A stretch of DNA of 38,281 nt from Bacteroidales bacterium KHT7 (GCA_900102385.1 FNBQ01000031.1:1-38281); one strand, 5' to 3'. Positions 1 to 8,389 are shown, counted from the first letter of the stretch. Notes: generated by a model not told the origin, from the sequence alone. Translations and numbers: made by a program.

Positions 1-80
1 TCCCATTCCGAACAGAGAAGTTAAGCTCACTCACGCCGATGGTACTGCGATACAATGTGGGAGAGTAGGTAGCCGCCGTT
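1..80 (+). rRNA. rrf: 5S ribosomal RNA, 3' portion (partial)
   Basis: The window opens inside a 5S rRNA gene. The conserved internal segment around CCGAACAGAGAAGTTAAG and the 3' helix strand GGGAGAGTAGGTAGCCGCC are visible. About 30-35 nt of the 5' end lie outside the window. The exact 3' end is estimated from the terminal helix and may be off by a few bases. It marks the end of an rRNA operon whose 16S and 23S genes would lie upstream. A perfect terminator hairpin follows within about 11 nt. Confidence 0.93.
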
Positions 81-90
81 TTTCAGTAAG

Positions 91-128
91 AGTCCCCCTC
101 AGGTCAATGCCTGAGGGGGACTCTTTGC
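91..128 (+). terminator. rRNA operon intrinsic terminator
   Basis: Perfect 13-bp GC-rich stem (AGTCCCCCTCAGG at 91-103 with its complement at 110-122) closing a 6-nt loop. The downstream T tract is short (CTTTG). Its position just after the 5S rRNA makes it the rrn terminator. Confidence 0.88.
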
Positions 129-141
129 GTTTGTGTGAATC

Positions 142-168
142 TATCTAAAAAATCCCGTTTTTTAGATA
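142..168. other. AT-rich perfect hairpin after the rrn terminator
   Basis: TATCTAAAAAA (142-152) is the exact complement of TTTTTTAGATA (158-168), with loop TCCCG. It is 20 nt beyond the rrn terminator and may be a back-up terminator or transcript end structure, because the 3' arm itself is T-rich. No gene is seen between 129 and 364 apart from this hairpin and the promoter of the next gene. Confidence 0.45.
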
Positions 169-295
169 AGAAAATTGTAGTGTAATAGATGAATCTTTGA
201 AAATGGGGAAACAACTGAAAAAAACGTGTTATTTCTGTTGTAAACGCGCGTGTTTATACTAATATTTCGCCTTTATCTATTTTTCCTTAAAACAA

Positions 296-326
296 TTTGT
301 TGGGTTCGTAAATTTATATAAATTTG
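296..326 (+). promoter_or_regulatory. Bacteroidota-type promoter for the PL9 lyase gene
   Basis: A -33 box TTTG (296-299), 19 nt spacing and a -7 box TAAATTTG (319-326) match the consensus of the phylum. Transcription would begin near 331, giving a leader of about 35 nt before the ATG at 365. Confidence 0.7.
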
Positions 327-331
327 CAGAC

Positions 332-345
332 GAGCAAATTTGCTC
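332..345. promoter_or_regulatory. 14-bp perfect palindrome at the predicted transcription start
   Basis: GAGCAAATTTGCTC is a perfect even palindrome lying just after the -7 box, where a repressor dimer could block initiation. The -7 box shares its AAATTTGC core. A role as operator is inference from position and symmetry only. Confidence 0.4.
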
Positions 346-364
346 ATTTCTAATATCCTTTAAA

Positions 365-1687
365 ATGCTAACCAAGGGCAACCTTATAAAACTATTTACC
401 TTTATTGTATGCCTTGCTATGACACAGGCTTCTATTGGTAAGGATTTGTACATGTCGCCGACAGGCAGTGATACAAACAACGGGTCTGCATCAAGCCCCG
501 TGTTCACTATAACCAAGGCTCAGGCGTTGGCCGAACCGGGTGATGTGGTGCATATAAAGGCTGGCCATTACAAGTACGATAATTCTCAGATTACAGATTC
601 AATCAGTCCGTATGCTATTGCGTTTCACATGAAGAAGAGTGGAACGGCAGACAAGCATATCATTTACAAGGGCGAGATTGTTGACGGTGAGCGACCGGTT
701 CTGGATTTCTTCAATCTAAGACCTGACGGATTGCGCGTGGCTGCTTTTTGGGTTGATGGCAGTTATATTGAGATTCATAATATTGAAGTCGTGCGCGTAC
801 AAGTAACGATGACGGGTCATACACAGTCGGAGTGCTTCAGAATTGTTAAGGGAAGCAATAATCTGATAAACAACGTGTCGATGCACGACGGAATGGCTAT
901 CGGAGTTTACATTGTTCAAGGTTCAAATAATCTGATACTGAATTGTGATGCTTACAACAACTACGATAAGGTTGGCGAGAACGGAACTGGAGGCAATGTT
1001 GACGGCTTTGGTGCGCACGTTCAGACCGAAAGTAGCGTAGGTAATGTGTTCAGAGGCTGTAGAGCATGGCATAACAGCGACGATGGCTTCGATCTGATAA
1101 ATTGCAAGGCTCCAATTCTGATAGAGAATTGCTGGTCGTTCTTCAACGGGTATGCTCCAGCATCTTTCAACAAGAAAGGCGACGGTTCGGGATTCAAATG
1201 CGGAGGTTACGGCATGCGTCAAAAAATCCGCAATCCGTCGGTAATTCCTGTGCATACTATAAAGAATTGCATTGCGTATTTCAACCGAAACAGAGGATTC
1301 TATTCTAATCATCATCTGGGAGGACTGAAGTTCATAAACAATACGGCATATTATAATCCGTATAATTTCCCGATGCCAAATAGAAAATCGGTCGAAGAGC
1401 CTGTTGATGTGAATGGTTACGGACATGTGTTTGAGAATAACATCTCTTATCGTCCAAGAGTTCCTCGCCCACTTATTAGCGAGGTCGATTCTGCTCTTTC
1501 AACATTCAAGAACAATACGTTCTTGTCAGACGGTCCTGATTTAACGGACAAGGACTTCGTTGGGCTTGAGGCGTATGAACTTACGCTGGACAGAAAAGAG
1601 GACGGAAGTCTGCCAGATATTGAATTCTTAAAATTGAAAGCCGACAGTTATTGGGGAAAGAAAAAAGTAGGATATCAATGGAAATAG
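365..1687 (+). CDS. Secreted PL9-type pectate/rhamnogalacturonan lyase (right-handed beta-helix)
   Basis: A 440-aa exported enzyme expected to cleave uronic-acid polymers such as pectin by beta-elimination. The N-terminus (about residues 1-25) is a signal peptide with a hydrophobic core ending near ASIGKD. The mature start (LYMSPTGSDTNNG) is the usual entry to a beta-helix lyase. Asn/Cys-rich strand repeats run through residues 130-380. The PL9 signature is visible: D239, D240 and D243 in SDDGFD would bind calcium, and K278 in GSGFKCGG lies at the spacing expected for the catalytic lysine of Pel9A-type enzymes. The ATG at 365 is the first start after the promoter; no clear Shine-Dalgarno is present, as is usual in this phylum. 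The next gene starts 5 nt after the stop, so the two are probably cotranscribed. Whether the substrate is homogalacturonan or rhamnogalacturonan I cannot be decided. No SusC/D genes are nearby. Confidence 0.8.
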   Translation: MLTKGNLIKLFTFIVCLAMTQASIGKDLYMSPTGSDTNNGSASSPVFTITKAQALAEPGDVVHIKAGHYKYDNSQITDSISPYAIAFHMKKSGTADKHIIYKGEIVDGERPVLDFFNLRPDGLRVAAFWVDGSYIEIHNIEVVRVQVTMTGHTQSECFRIVKGSNNLINNVSMHDGMAIGVYIVQGSNNLILNCDAYNNYDKVGENGTGGNVDGFGAHVQTESSVGNVFRGCRAWHNSDDGFDLINCKAPILIENCWSFFNGYAPASFNKKGDGSGFKCGGYGMRQKIRNPSVIPVHTIKNCIAYFNRNRGFYSNHHLGGLKFINNTAYYNPYNFPMPNRKSVEEPVDVNGYGHVFENNISYRPRVPRPLISEVDSALSTFKNNTFLSDGPDLTDKDFVGLEAYELTLDRKEDGSLPDIEFLKLKADSYWGKKKVGYQWK

Positions 1688-1692
1688 ATCTC

Positions 1693-2955
1693 ATGAGAAA
1701 AAAATCAACATTATTATTTATTTTTACAATCATTCTTTTGTTTAGAGGTGGAGAAGTTTTGGCAGATAACGACAGTATAGGAAAAGACAAAAAGACATAT
1801 ATTGTAGAAGCCGGCTTGAATGCAGGAACAATTCTGAAGTTCGACGACGAGGTTAAGCAATACTTGCACGAGAATAGACAGAAAAGTTATTTCCTGTCGC
1901 TTGGATACAGAGCCTCGGTGCGCGATACATCGTGGTCGGACTACGCATACAACTACCCAACGCTGAGTGCTGGCATCGGCTTTGTTGATGCGCACAAAAT
2001 AAGAATGTTCAATGCAGAGAATAAGGCAGACTATCAGTCAAGGATGGGAAATGCCCTCTCGTTTACCATTGCCTTTCGACGCCGTTTTTGGGAATGTGGC
2101 AATTTTAGTGCCGACTATGTTCTTGAGAACGGAATAGCATACAACTCACATTCGTATAATCCAAAGAACGATATTGACAATACGCTCATTGGCTCGCGTT
2201 ACAGCGTGTTCGTTGGCTTTGCCGCATATCTGAACTATCGGCTTGACAGATTCGAAATTGGTGTCGGACCGCAGTTCAACCATCTTTCAAACGGTGGAAC
2301 GGACAGACCAAACAAAGGAGCTAACATGTTCGGACTTGGCGTAAAAGCCCGTTATTATTGTGATGACTACGAACGTGGCAGACAGTTCGCAAAGCCGAAT
2401 TACGACAGTTGGAAACCATATTTCTATCCCGATGTTTCGTTCGGCGTAGGATTGAAGAGCCTGATAAGCGCGTATGAACATCAGGAAGCAAAAAATCCGG
2501 AAGAAAGAAGCTATTCAAATTTCTCGGTATATCCAACTTATAATGTATCAGTCGATTTGATGTACAAATATACGTTCAGGTATGCCGTCGGATTGGGCGT
2601 TGACTGCTCGTATGCACCATGTAATAACAAGATAAACGACATAGACCGTGCGACTGGAGTAGAAGTGAGAGACGCATCTCCGTGGTATGTCGGTGTGTCG
2701 GCAAAGCATGAGGCTTCTTACAAGAATCTTTCGGTAAACGTGGCTCTCGGCTTTTATCTTCAGCATCAGACAGGATATTGGGAACACAAGTATGAGCAGT
2801 TCTATTACGAGTTTCTTGGTGTAAGATACAGAATTCCAAAGGCTGGCGGATTGTATGCCGGATATCATGTCAAGGCACATCTAGGCAAGGCCGACCAACT
2901 TGAATTCAGACTCGGAATGGAATTAGGAAAGCATAAAAATGACAAAAGACAATAA
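1693..2955 (+). CDS. PagL-like outer-membrane protein (acyloxyacyl hydrolase / lipid A deacylase family)
   Basis: A 420-aa protein with a signal peptide (MRKKSTLLFIFTIILLF, cleavage likely after GEVLA) followed by a mature part with alternating aromatic/hydrophobic strands typical of an outer-membrane beta-barrel. Residues about 190-215 (QFNHLSNGGTDRPNKG) resemble the active-site segment of PagL, an outer-membrane esterase that removes acyl chains from lipid A. H197 and S199 give the His-x-Ser pair of that family, but I could not place the third catalytic residue. The C-terminal half (after about 250) looks like a second set of barrel strands, making the protein much longer than classical PagL (about 170 aa). 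The open frame extends upstream to a TTG at 1651 and an ATG at 1678, but both overlap the lyase gene; the ATG at 1693, just past that stop, gives a proper signal peptide. Family assignment is moderately sure; enzyme activity is not shown. Confidence 0.65.
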   Translation: MRKKSTLLFIFTIILLFRGGEVLADNDSIGKDKKTYIVEAGLNAGTILKFDDEVKQYLHENRQKSYFLSLGYRASVRDTSWSDYAYNYPTLSAGIGFVDAHKIRMFNAENKADYQSRMGNALSFTIAFRRRFWECGNFSADYVLENGIAYNSHSYNPKNDIDNTLIGSRYSVFVGFAAYLNYRLDRFEIGVGPQFNHLSNGGTDRPNKGANMFGLGVKARYYCDDYERGRQFAKPNYDSWKPYFYPDVSFGVGLKSLISAYEHQEAKNPEERSYSNFSVYPTYNVSVDLMYKYTFRYAVGLGVDCSYAPCNNKINDIDRATGVEVRDASPWYVGVSAKHEASYKNLSVNVALGFYLQHQTGYWEHKYEQFYYEFLGVRYRIPKAGGLYAGYHVKAHLGKADQLEFRLGMELGKHKNDKRQ

Positions 2956-3024
2956 TTTTTAAGCACTTATATGTTATAAAATTATAATTTGTAAGATTTT
3001 TAAACAAAAAACTTATAGTTTTAT

Positions 3025-3055
3025 TTTGTTGGTTCATTTGAAAAGCGTATCTTTG
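3025..3055 (+). promoter_or_regulatory. Promoter of the leucine operon
   Basis: TTTG (3025-3028), 19 nt, TATCTTTG (3048-3055), an excellent match to the phylum consensus. The start site would be near 3060, about 17 nt before the leader peptide ATG and about 210 nt before leuA. The stretch 2956-3268 holds this promoter, the leader peptide and the attenuator. Confidence 0.78.
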
Positions 3056-3076
3056 CATCTGAAAAAAAGAAAAATA

Positions 3077-3160
3077 ATGAATAATCATGCACTACATATT
3101 ATTTTGCTAAGCAATATTATTCTTCTGGCAAACGCTGGTGGAAGTGAGTATTGTGCATAA
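3077..3160 (+). CDS. leuL: Leucine/isoleucine operon leader peptide (27 aa)
   Basis: A short open frame, ATG at 3077 and TAA at 3158-3160, between a strong promoter and an intrinsic terminator upstream of leuA. The peptide begins MNNHALHIILLSNIILLANA. Of residues 6-17, nine are branched-chain (5 Leu, 4 Ile), in two near-identical blocks IILL. Two of the Leu codons are CTA, which appears uncommon in the neighbouring genes. This is the classical layout of a ribosome-stalling leader peptide: when charged tRNA-Leu or tRNA-Ile is scarce the ribosome would pause on these codons (3098-3127) and change folding of the downstream RNA. Leader-peptide attenuation is known for trp genes in this phylum. 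The peptide itself is probably not a stable product. I found it by reading the region; it is too short for usual gene callers. Function is inferred from layout. Confidence 0.78.
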   Translation: MNNHALHIILLSNIILLANAGGSEYCA

Positions 3161-3206
3161 TAGTGGTAGTAAAACCGATAGAAAGCCTTTCTCACTTCCG
3201 TTGTGC
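3140..3206 (+). promoter_or_regulatory. Candidate antiterminator pairing of the leu attenuator
   Basis: GGAAGTGAG (3140-3148, still inside the leader frame) is the exact complement of CTCACTTCC (3191-3199), which forms the loop and last 5'-arm base of the terminator hairpin. Flanking GCA-AAC (3128-3133) could extend the helix with GTT and TGC (3200-3206) past small bulges. A ribosome that reaches the stop would cover the first strand and allow termination; one stalled on the Leu/Ile codons would leave it free. The base pairing is seen; its role is inference. Confidence 0.6.
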
Positions 3207-3219
3207 GAAAGGCTTTTTT
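3182..3219 (+). terminator. Attenuator (intrinsic terminator) before leuA
   Basis: AAAGCCTTTC (3182-3191) pairs with GAAAGGCTTT (3207-3216), giving a 10-bp stem with a 15-nt loop, followed by six T residues (3214-3219). It lies 50 nt upstream of the leuA start and downstream of the leader peptide stop, so transcripts ending here would contain only the leader. Confidence 0.8.
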
Positions 3220-3268
3220 GGTGAATGATTCTTCTGGTTGAAAAATGTTTTTGTAAAACTAAATTCAT

Positions 3269-4771
3269 ATGAGCGACAGATTATTTATTTTTGATACCAC
3301 TTTGCGCGACGGCGAGCAGGTGCCGGGATGCCAACTTAACACTGTTGAGAAGATTCAGGTAGCAAAGCAGCTTGAGGCTTTGGGCGTAGATGTTATCGAG
3401 GCTGGATTCCCAATTTCGAGTCCGGGCGACTTCAATTCGGTTATAGAAATATCAAAGGCTGTTACATGGCCCACAATCTGCGCACTTACGCGTGCCGTAG
3501 AGAAAGATATAGAAGTTGCTGCCGATGCCCTGAAGTATGCAAAGCGCAAGAGAATCCACACGGGTATCGGAACTTCTGAGTCTCATATAAAGTACAAGTT
3601 CAACTCTACTCCCGAGGAGATTATTGAGCGTGCAGTTGCTGCCGTTAAGTATGCAAAGAGATTTGTTGAGGACGTAGAGTTCTATGCCGAGGATGCCGGC
3701 CGTACCGACAACGAATATCTGGCTCGAGTGGTAGAGGCAGTGGTCAAGGCAGGAGCAACCGTGGTGAATATTCCGGATACAACAGGATTCCGAATTCCGT
3801 TTGAGTACGGAAACAAGATTAAGTATCTGATGGAGCATGTTGACGGCTTGTCTTCGGGAAAAGCAATCCTTTCAACTCACTGCCACAACGACTTGGGAAT
3901 GGCAACGGCCAATACTGTGGCTGGCGCGCTGAACGGTGCCCGTCAGGTTGAGGTAACAATCAACGGAATTGGCGAGCGTGCCGGAAACACATCGCTCGAA
4001 GAGGTTGCGATGATTTTCAAGACACATCCTGACCTTGGATTGGAGACAAACATAAACACAACAAAAATATATCAGACAAGCCGAATGGTTTCGAGCTTGA
4101 TGAACATGCCGGTTCAGGCAAACAAGGCAATCGTTGGAAAGAACGCGTTTGCCCACTCTTCGGGCATTCATCAGGACGGTGTGCTGAAGAACGTCAAGAC
4201 CTACGAGATTATGGATCCGAAGGAGGTCGGCATCAACGATAATGCCATCGTTCTTACGGCCCGTAGCGGTAGAGCCGCTCTGAAGCATCGTCTTTCTGTC
4301 CTTGGCGTTGAACTCGACGGTGAGAAACTCGACAGAACATATCAGGAGTTCTTGAAACTTGCCGACAAGAAAAAGGAGGTTAATGACGACGACATTCTGA
4401 TGTTGGCTGGTGCCGACAGAGCATTGTCGCACAGCATCAAACTCGACTTCCTTCAGGTTACAAGCGGAATGGGCACTCGTCCGGTGGCGAGCATCGGTCT
4501 TGACATTGCAGGCGAGAAGTTCGAGGCGGCTGCAAGCGGAAACGGTCCGGTAGATGCTGCCATCAAGGCTCTGAAGACCATAATAAAGAGAGAGATGGTT
4601 CTGAAGGAGTTCACCATTCAGGCAATAAACAAGGGCAGCGATGATGTTGGTAAAGTTCACATGCAGGTTGAGTATGACGGCATGATGTACTACGGATTCG
4701 GAGCGAACACCGATATTGTTACGGCATCTGTCGAGGCTTATATCGACTGTATAAACAAATTCAGAAAATAA
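3269..4771 (+). CDS. leuA: 2-isopropylmalate synthase
   Basis: 500 aa, normal for bacterial LeuA. It condenses acetyl-CoA with 2-oxoisovalerate, the first committed step of leucine synthesis, in the cytosol. The TIM barrel begins with the catalytic motif DTTLRDGEQ at residues 9-17; the metal-binding STHCHNDLG (around 200-208) and the GIGERAGN motif follow. After a flexible linker, residues from about 365 carry the C-terminal regulatory domain with the [17 protein letters not shown] segment, which in the family binds leucine for feedback inhibition. ATG at 3269 gives the standard N-terminus. First enzyme gene of a five-gene operon; 28 nt separate it from leuC. Expression is likely controlled by the leader peptide and attenuator just upstream. 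Distinguished from the second synthase of the operon by its close match to classical LeuA. Confidence 0.96.
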   Translation: MSDRLFIFDTTLRDGEQVPGCQLNTVEKIQVAKQLEALGVDVIEAGFPISSPGDFNSVIEISKAVTWPTICALTRAVEKDIEVAADALKYAKRKRIHTGIGTSESHIKYKFNSTPEEIIERAVAAVKYAKRFVEDVEFYAEDAGRTDNEYLARVVEAVVKAGATVVNIPDTTGFRIPFEYGNKIKYLMEHVDGLSSGKAILSTHCHNDLGMATANTVAGALNGARQVEVTINGIGERAGNTSLEEVAMIFKTHPDLGLETNINTTKIYQTSRMVSSLMNMPVQANKAIVGKNAFAHSSGIHQDGVLKNVKTYEIMDPKEVGINDNAIVLTARSGRAALKHRLSVLGVELDGEKLDRTYQEFLKLADKKKEVNDDDILMLAGADRALSHSIKLDFLQVTSGMGTRPVASIGLDIAGEKFEAAASGNGPVDAAIKALKTIIKREMVLKEFTIQAINKGSDDVGKVHMQVEYDGMMYYGFGANTDIVTASVEAYIDCINKFRK

Positions 4772-4799
4772 CGGAAAGAATAAAATAAACAACGAAATA

Positions 4800-6191
4800 A
4801 TGGCTAATACTTTATTTGACAAGATTTGGGACAAGCATGTAGTGCAGACTGTTGAGGACGGCCCTACACAGCTTTACATTGACAGATTGTACTGTCACGA
4901 GGTTACAACTCCACAGGCATTCGACACATTGCGCGACAAGGGCATAAAGGTTTTCCGCCCAGACCACATTTTCGCAATGCCAGACCACAATACACCTTCT
5001 GACCAGCAGGAGGTGATAAACGACCCTATCGGCCGTAAGCAGGTTGAGACTCTGAAGAAGAACTGCGAGGAGTTCGGCATCACACATTTCACAATGGGAA
5101 CTAAGGACAACGGAATCATTCACGTTGTCGGTCCTGAAAAAGGTTTGTCTCTGCCGGGCATGACAATCGTCTGCGGCGACTCGCACACATCTACTCACGG
5201 AGCGGTTGGAGCTCTTGCTATGGGTATCGGAACAAGCGAGGTTGCCGAGGTTCTTGCAAGCCAGACAATTCTTCAGTCTAAGCCAAAGTCAATGCGCATA
5301 AACATTGAGGGCGAGTTGCAGCCGGGCGTTACAGCCAAGGACGTGGCTCTTTACATCATGGCTCAGATGACGACTTCAGGCGCAACTGGCTATGTTGTTG
5401 AGTATGCCGGTTCGGTAATCCGCAACATGTCTATGGAAGGTCGTCTTACATTGTCAAACCTTTCTATCGAGATGGGAAGCCGCGCTGGTATCATCGCTCC
5501 AGACGAGACAACATTCGCTTATCTGAAAGGCAGAGAGTATGCTCCAAAGGGCGAGGCTTGGGACAAGGCCGTTGAGGAGTGGAAGAAGTTGAAGAGCGAC
5601 GACAATGCCGTATTCGACAAGGAAGTTACTTATAATGCTGCCGACATCGCTCCACGCATCACATACGGAACAAATCCGGGCGCAGGTATTGCCATCGACG
5701 GCAACATCCCTACTCTCGAGAGCATCCCGGAGGCTGAAAGAGCAGGATTCTTGAGCCAGCTTGAGTATATGCAGTTCAATCCGGGCGAGAAACTCGAAGG
5801 TCACCCAGTTGACTATGTGTTCCTCGGAGCATGTACAAACGGTCGTATCGAGGACTTCCGCGCATTTGCAAGCATCGTTAAGGGCAAGAAGAAGGCCGAC
5901 AACGTTGTTGCATGGCTTGTTCCGGGCTCATGGCTCGTTCGCAAGCAGATTGTAGAAGAGGGCATCGACAAGATTCTTGAGGAGGCTGGCTTTGAACTGC
6001 GTCTTCCATCATGTTCGTCATGCCTTGCCATGAACCCAGACAAGGTTCCTGCCGGCAAACTGTCAATCTCTACAAGCAACCGTAACTTCGTTGGTCGTCA
6101 GGGACCGGGCGCAAGAACCGTTCTCTGCTCACCACTTGTGGCAGCCGCGAGTGCAATAACAGGAGTAATCACCGATCCAAGAAAACTTTAA
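4800..6191 (+). CDS. leuC: 3-isopropylmalate dehydratase, large subunit
   Basis: 463 aa aconitase-family subunit. With LeuD it isomerises 2- to 3-isopropylmalate, and in many bacteria also citramalate to methylmalate. Iron-sulphur ligands are visible: the Cys of [11 protein letters not shown] (around residue 346) and the two Cys of [12 protein letters not shown] (around 406-409). The [10 protein letters not shown] motif near residue 127 is typical. It has the normal length for the bacterial type. The small subunit starts 6 nt after its stop, so the two are translationally close and made together. Nothing unusual is seen in the sequence. Confidence 0.96.
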   Translation: MANTLFDKIWDKHVVQTVEDGPTQLYIDRLYCHEVTTPQAFDTLRDKGIKVFRPDHIFAMPDHNTPSDQQEVINDPIGRKQVETLKKNCEEFGITHFTMGTKDNGIIHVVGPEKGLSLPGMTIVCGDSHTSTHGAVGALAMGIGTSEVAEVLASQTILQSKPKSMRINIEGELQPGVTAKDVALYIMAQMTTSGATGYVVEYAGSVIRNMSMEGRLTLSNLSIEMGSRAGIIAPDETTFAYLKGREYAPKGEAWDKAVEEWKKLKSDDNAVFDKEVTYNAADIAPRITYGTNPGAGIAIDGNIPTLESIPEAERAGFLSQLEYMQFNPGEKLEGHPVDYVFLGACTNGRIEDFRAFASIVKGKKKADNVVAWLVPGSWLVRKQIVEEGIDKILEEAGFELRLPSCSSCLAMNPDKVPAGKLSISTSNRNFVGRQGPGARTVLCSPLVAAASAITGVITDPRKL

Positions 6192-6197
6192 TTAAAG

Positions 6198-6815
6198 ATG
6201 AAAGCAAAATTCAATATCATACAGTCAACATGTATTCCAATCGAGATAGACAATTGTAATACAGACCTTATCATCCCGGCACGTTATCTGGCATCGACTA
6301 CACGCGACCCTAAGTTCTTTGGCGATGCCTTTATGCACGATTTGCGCTACGATGCAAACGACAAGCCTGTTGCCGACTTCGTTCTGAATCAGCCAGACTT
6401 CAGCGAGGCACCTCGCGAGGGCGTTCATGAAATCATTATCGGCGGTCAGAACTGGGGCTCAGGAAGTTCGCGCGAGCATGCAGCATGGGCTATTGCCGGC
6501 TACGGAGTTCGCGTGGTTATATCTTCGTCTTTCGCAGATATCCACCGCAACAACCTGCTCAACTGCTTCGTTCTTCCAGTAATCGTAAGCAAGGAGTTCC
6601 AGACAGATCTCTTCGCAACAGTAAAGGCTAATCCGAAGGCAGAGGTAAAGGTCGATGTGCCAAACCAGACTGTAACAAACCTTTCGACAGGCAAGAGCGA
6701 GAAGTTCGACATCAACGCTTACAAGAAGTATTGCCTGATGAATGCCCTCGACGATATCGACTTCCTTCTTGAAAACAAGGACAAGATTGAGGCTTGGGAG
6801 CAGAAGAATGCTTGA
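6198..6815 (+). CDS. leuD: 3-isopropylmalate dehydratase, small subunit
   Basis: 205 aa swivel-domain subunit that completes the LeuCD active site. The family motif GQNWGSGSSREHAAWAI (residues about 83-99) holds the substrate-binding serines and arginine. The N-terminal segment with IEIDNCNTDLIIPARYL is also characteristic. Length is normal for bacterial LeuD. It sits between leuC (6 nt upstream) and the second synthase gene (7 nt downstream), consistent with one transcript. Because LeuCD can act on both leucine-branch and citramalate-branch intermediates, its place beside a citramalate synthase-like gene is functionally sensible. Confidence 0.95.
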   Translation: MKAKFNIIQSTCIPIEIDNCNTDLIIPARYLASTTRDPKFFGDAFMHDLRYDANDKPVADFVLNQPDFSEAPREGVHEIIIGGQNWGSGSSREHAAWAIAGYGVRVVISSSFADIHRNNLLNCFVLPVIVSKEFQTDLFATVKANPKAEVKVDVPNQTVTNLSTGKSEKFDINAYKKYCLMNALDDIDFLLENKDKIEAWEQKNA

Positions 6816-6822
6816 TTAGTTT

Positions 6823-8367
6823 ATGGAGAAACAGAGACAAGTACGCATTGAGATAATGGACACGACACTCCGCGATGGCGAACAGACCAGCGGAGTGTCT
6901 TTCGTGCCCCACGAAAAACTTATCATAGCCCGAACTCTGCTCAACGACCTCAAGGTAGACCGCATTGAAGTTGCTTCGGCCCGCGTCTCGTCGGGCGAGA
7001 AAGAGGCTGTTAAGCGAATCTGCCAATGGGCAGACAAGGCTGGAATGATTGACCGCGTTGAGGTGCTTGGCTTTGTTGACGGAACAACGTCACTCGACTG
7101 GATTAACGAGGTTGGATGCAAGTGCATCAATCTGCTGTGCAAAGGCTCGCTAAGACATTGCACCCAGCAACTGAAGAAGACTCCAGAAGAGCATCTTGCC
7201 GACATAAAAAAATCGCTCGAGTATGCCAAGAAACTCGGCATCTCGGTAAACGTGTATCTCGAAGACTGGAGCAACGGAATGAAGGACTCTCCCGAATACG
7301 TTTTTCAGATTGTTGATGCCCTGAAAGATTCGGGCATAAAGCGATACATGCTTCCCGACACGCTCGGAGTGCTCAATCCGCTTTCGTGCCTTGAATATAT
7401 GCGAAAGATGGTGAAACGCTACCCCAACATGCATTTCGATTTCCATGCGCACAACGATTACGACCTTGCCATCTCGAACGTGCTTTCAGCCGTGCTGAGC
7501 GGATGCAAGGGGATACATACAGCCGTCAACGGACTTGGCGAGCGTGCAGGAAACGCTCCTTTGGCAAGCGTTCAGGCTATACTGAAAGACCATTTCAATG
7601 CCGAGACGAGCATCGACGAGAGCAAACTGAACGAGGCAAGCCGACTGGTTGAGAGTTATTCGGGCATCATCATTCCGCCAAACAAGCCAATTGTGGGCGA
7701 GAGCGTGTTTACGCAGGTGGCGGGCGTCCATGCCGATGGCGACAACAAGGACAATCTTTATTGCAACGACCTTCTTCCAGAGAGATTCGGCAGAAAACGT
7801 GAGTATGCGCTCGGCAAGAGCAGCGGAAAGGCTAACATCCTGAAGAATCTCGAGGAACTCGGAATGGAACTCACGCCAGAGCAGACGCGCAAGGTTACTC
7901 AGCGAATCATCGAACTTGGCGACAAGAAACAGCAGGTTACGCAAGACGACCTTCCGTATATTGTAAACGATGTGCTGAAACACGATGCTCCCGACGAGAA
8001 CATCAAACTCCTAAGTTATGTTGTTACGACCGCTTACGGCCTGAAGCCGATGGCAAGCGTGAAACTCGAGATAAACGGCGAGACATACGAGGAGAATGCA
8101 AGCGGCGATGGTCAGTTCGATGCCTTTGTCCGTGCCGTGCGTCACATCTACAAAAACAAACTCGAGCGCAAGTTCCCTTGGCTCACCAACTATCAGGTAA
8201 ACATTCCGCCGGGCGGTCGAACCGATGCTTTTGTGCAGACAACCATCGGCTGGACGTTCGAGGGCAAGGAGTTCAAGACACGCGGTCTTGACGCCGACCA
8301 GACAGAGGCGGCTATCAAGGCAACGATAAAGATGCTCAATCTTCTTGAAGACAAAGATAAAAAGTAA
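6823..8367 (+). CDS. cimA: LeuA-family acyltransferase, probable (R)-citramalate synthase
   Basis: 514 aa. It belongs to the DRE-TIM metallolyase family, with [11 protein letters not shown] at residues 11-21, metal-binding DFHAHNDYDLA near 207-217, GLGERAGN near 236, and a C-terminal LeuA-type regulatory domain from about 385 (LMPKASVKLEING-like pattern, ending with TEAAIKATIKML). The sequence differs strongly from the leuA product in the same operon, so it is not a recent duplicate. In this phylum such proteins are often named 2-isopropylmalate synthase. Because a complete LeuA is already present, the more economical reading is citramalate synthase: pyruvate plus acetyl-CoA giving citramalate, which LeuCD and LeuB convert to 2-oxobutyrate for isoleucine. 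That fits the Ile codons in the leader peptide. Alternatives are a second isopropylmalate synthase or a homocitrate/methylthio-type synthase; specificity cannot be read from motifs alone. Confidence 0.7.
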   Translation: MEKQRQVRIEIMDTTLRDGEQTSGVSFVPHEKLIIARTLLNDLKVDRIEVASARVSSGEKEAVKRICQWADKAGMIDRVEVLGFVDGTTSLDWINEVGCKCINLLCKGSLRHCTQQLKKTPEEHLADIKKSLEYAKKLGISVNVYLEDWSNGMKDSPEYVFQIVDALKDSGIKRYMLPDTLGVLNPLSCLEYMRKMVKRYPNMHFDFHAHNDYDLAISNVLSAVLSGCKGIHTAVNGLGERAGNAPLASVQAILKDHFNAETSIDESKLNEASRLVESYSGIIIPPNKPIVGESVFTQVAGVHADGDNKDNLYCNDLLPERFGRKREYALGKSSGKANILKNLEELGMELTPEQTRKVTQRIIELGDKKQQVTQDDLPYIVNDVLKHDAPDENIKLLSYVVTTAYGLKPMASVKLEINGETYEENASGDGQFDAFVRAVRHIYKNKLERKFPWLTNYQVNIPPGGRTDAFVQTTIGWTFEGKEFKTRGLDADQTEAAIKATIKMLNLLEDKDKK

Positions 8368-8389
8368 CGATAAAAAAATATAAGACACA

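Noticed and set aside
3872-4834. 320-codon minus-strand frame opposite leuA and the start of leuC
   Set aside because: Shadow of leuA; Cys/His/Leu-rich composition without family features.
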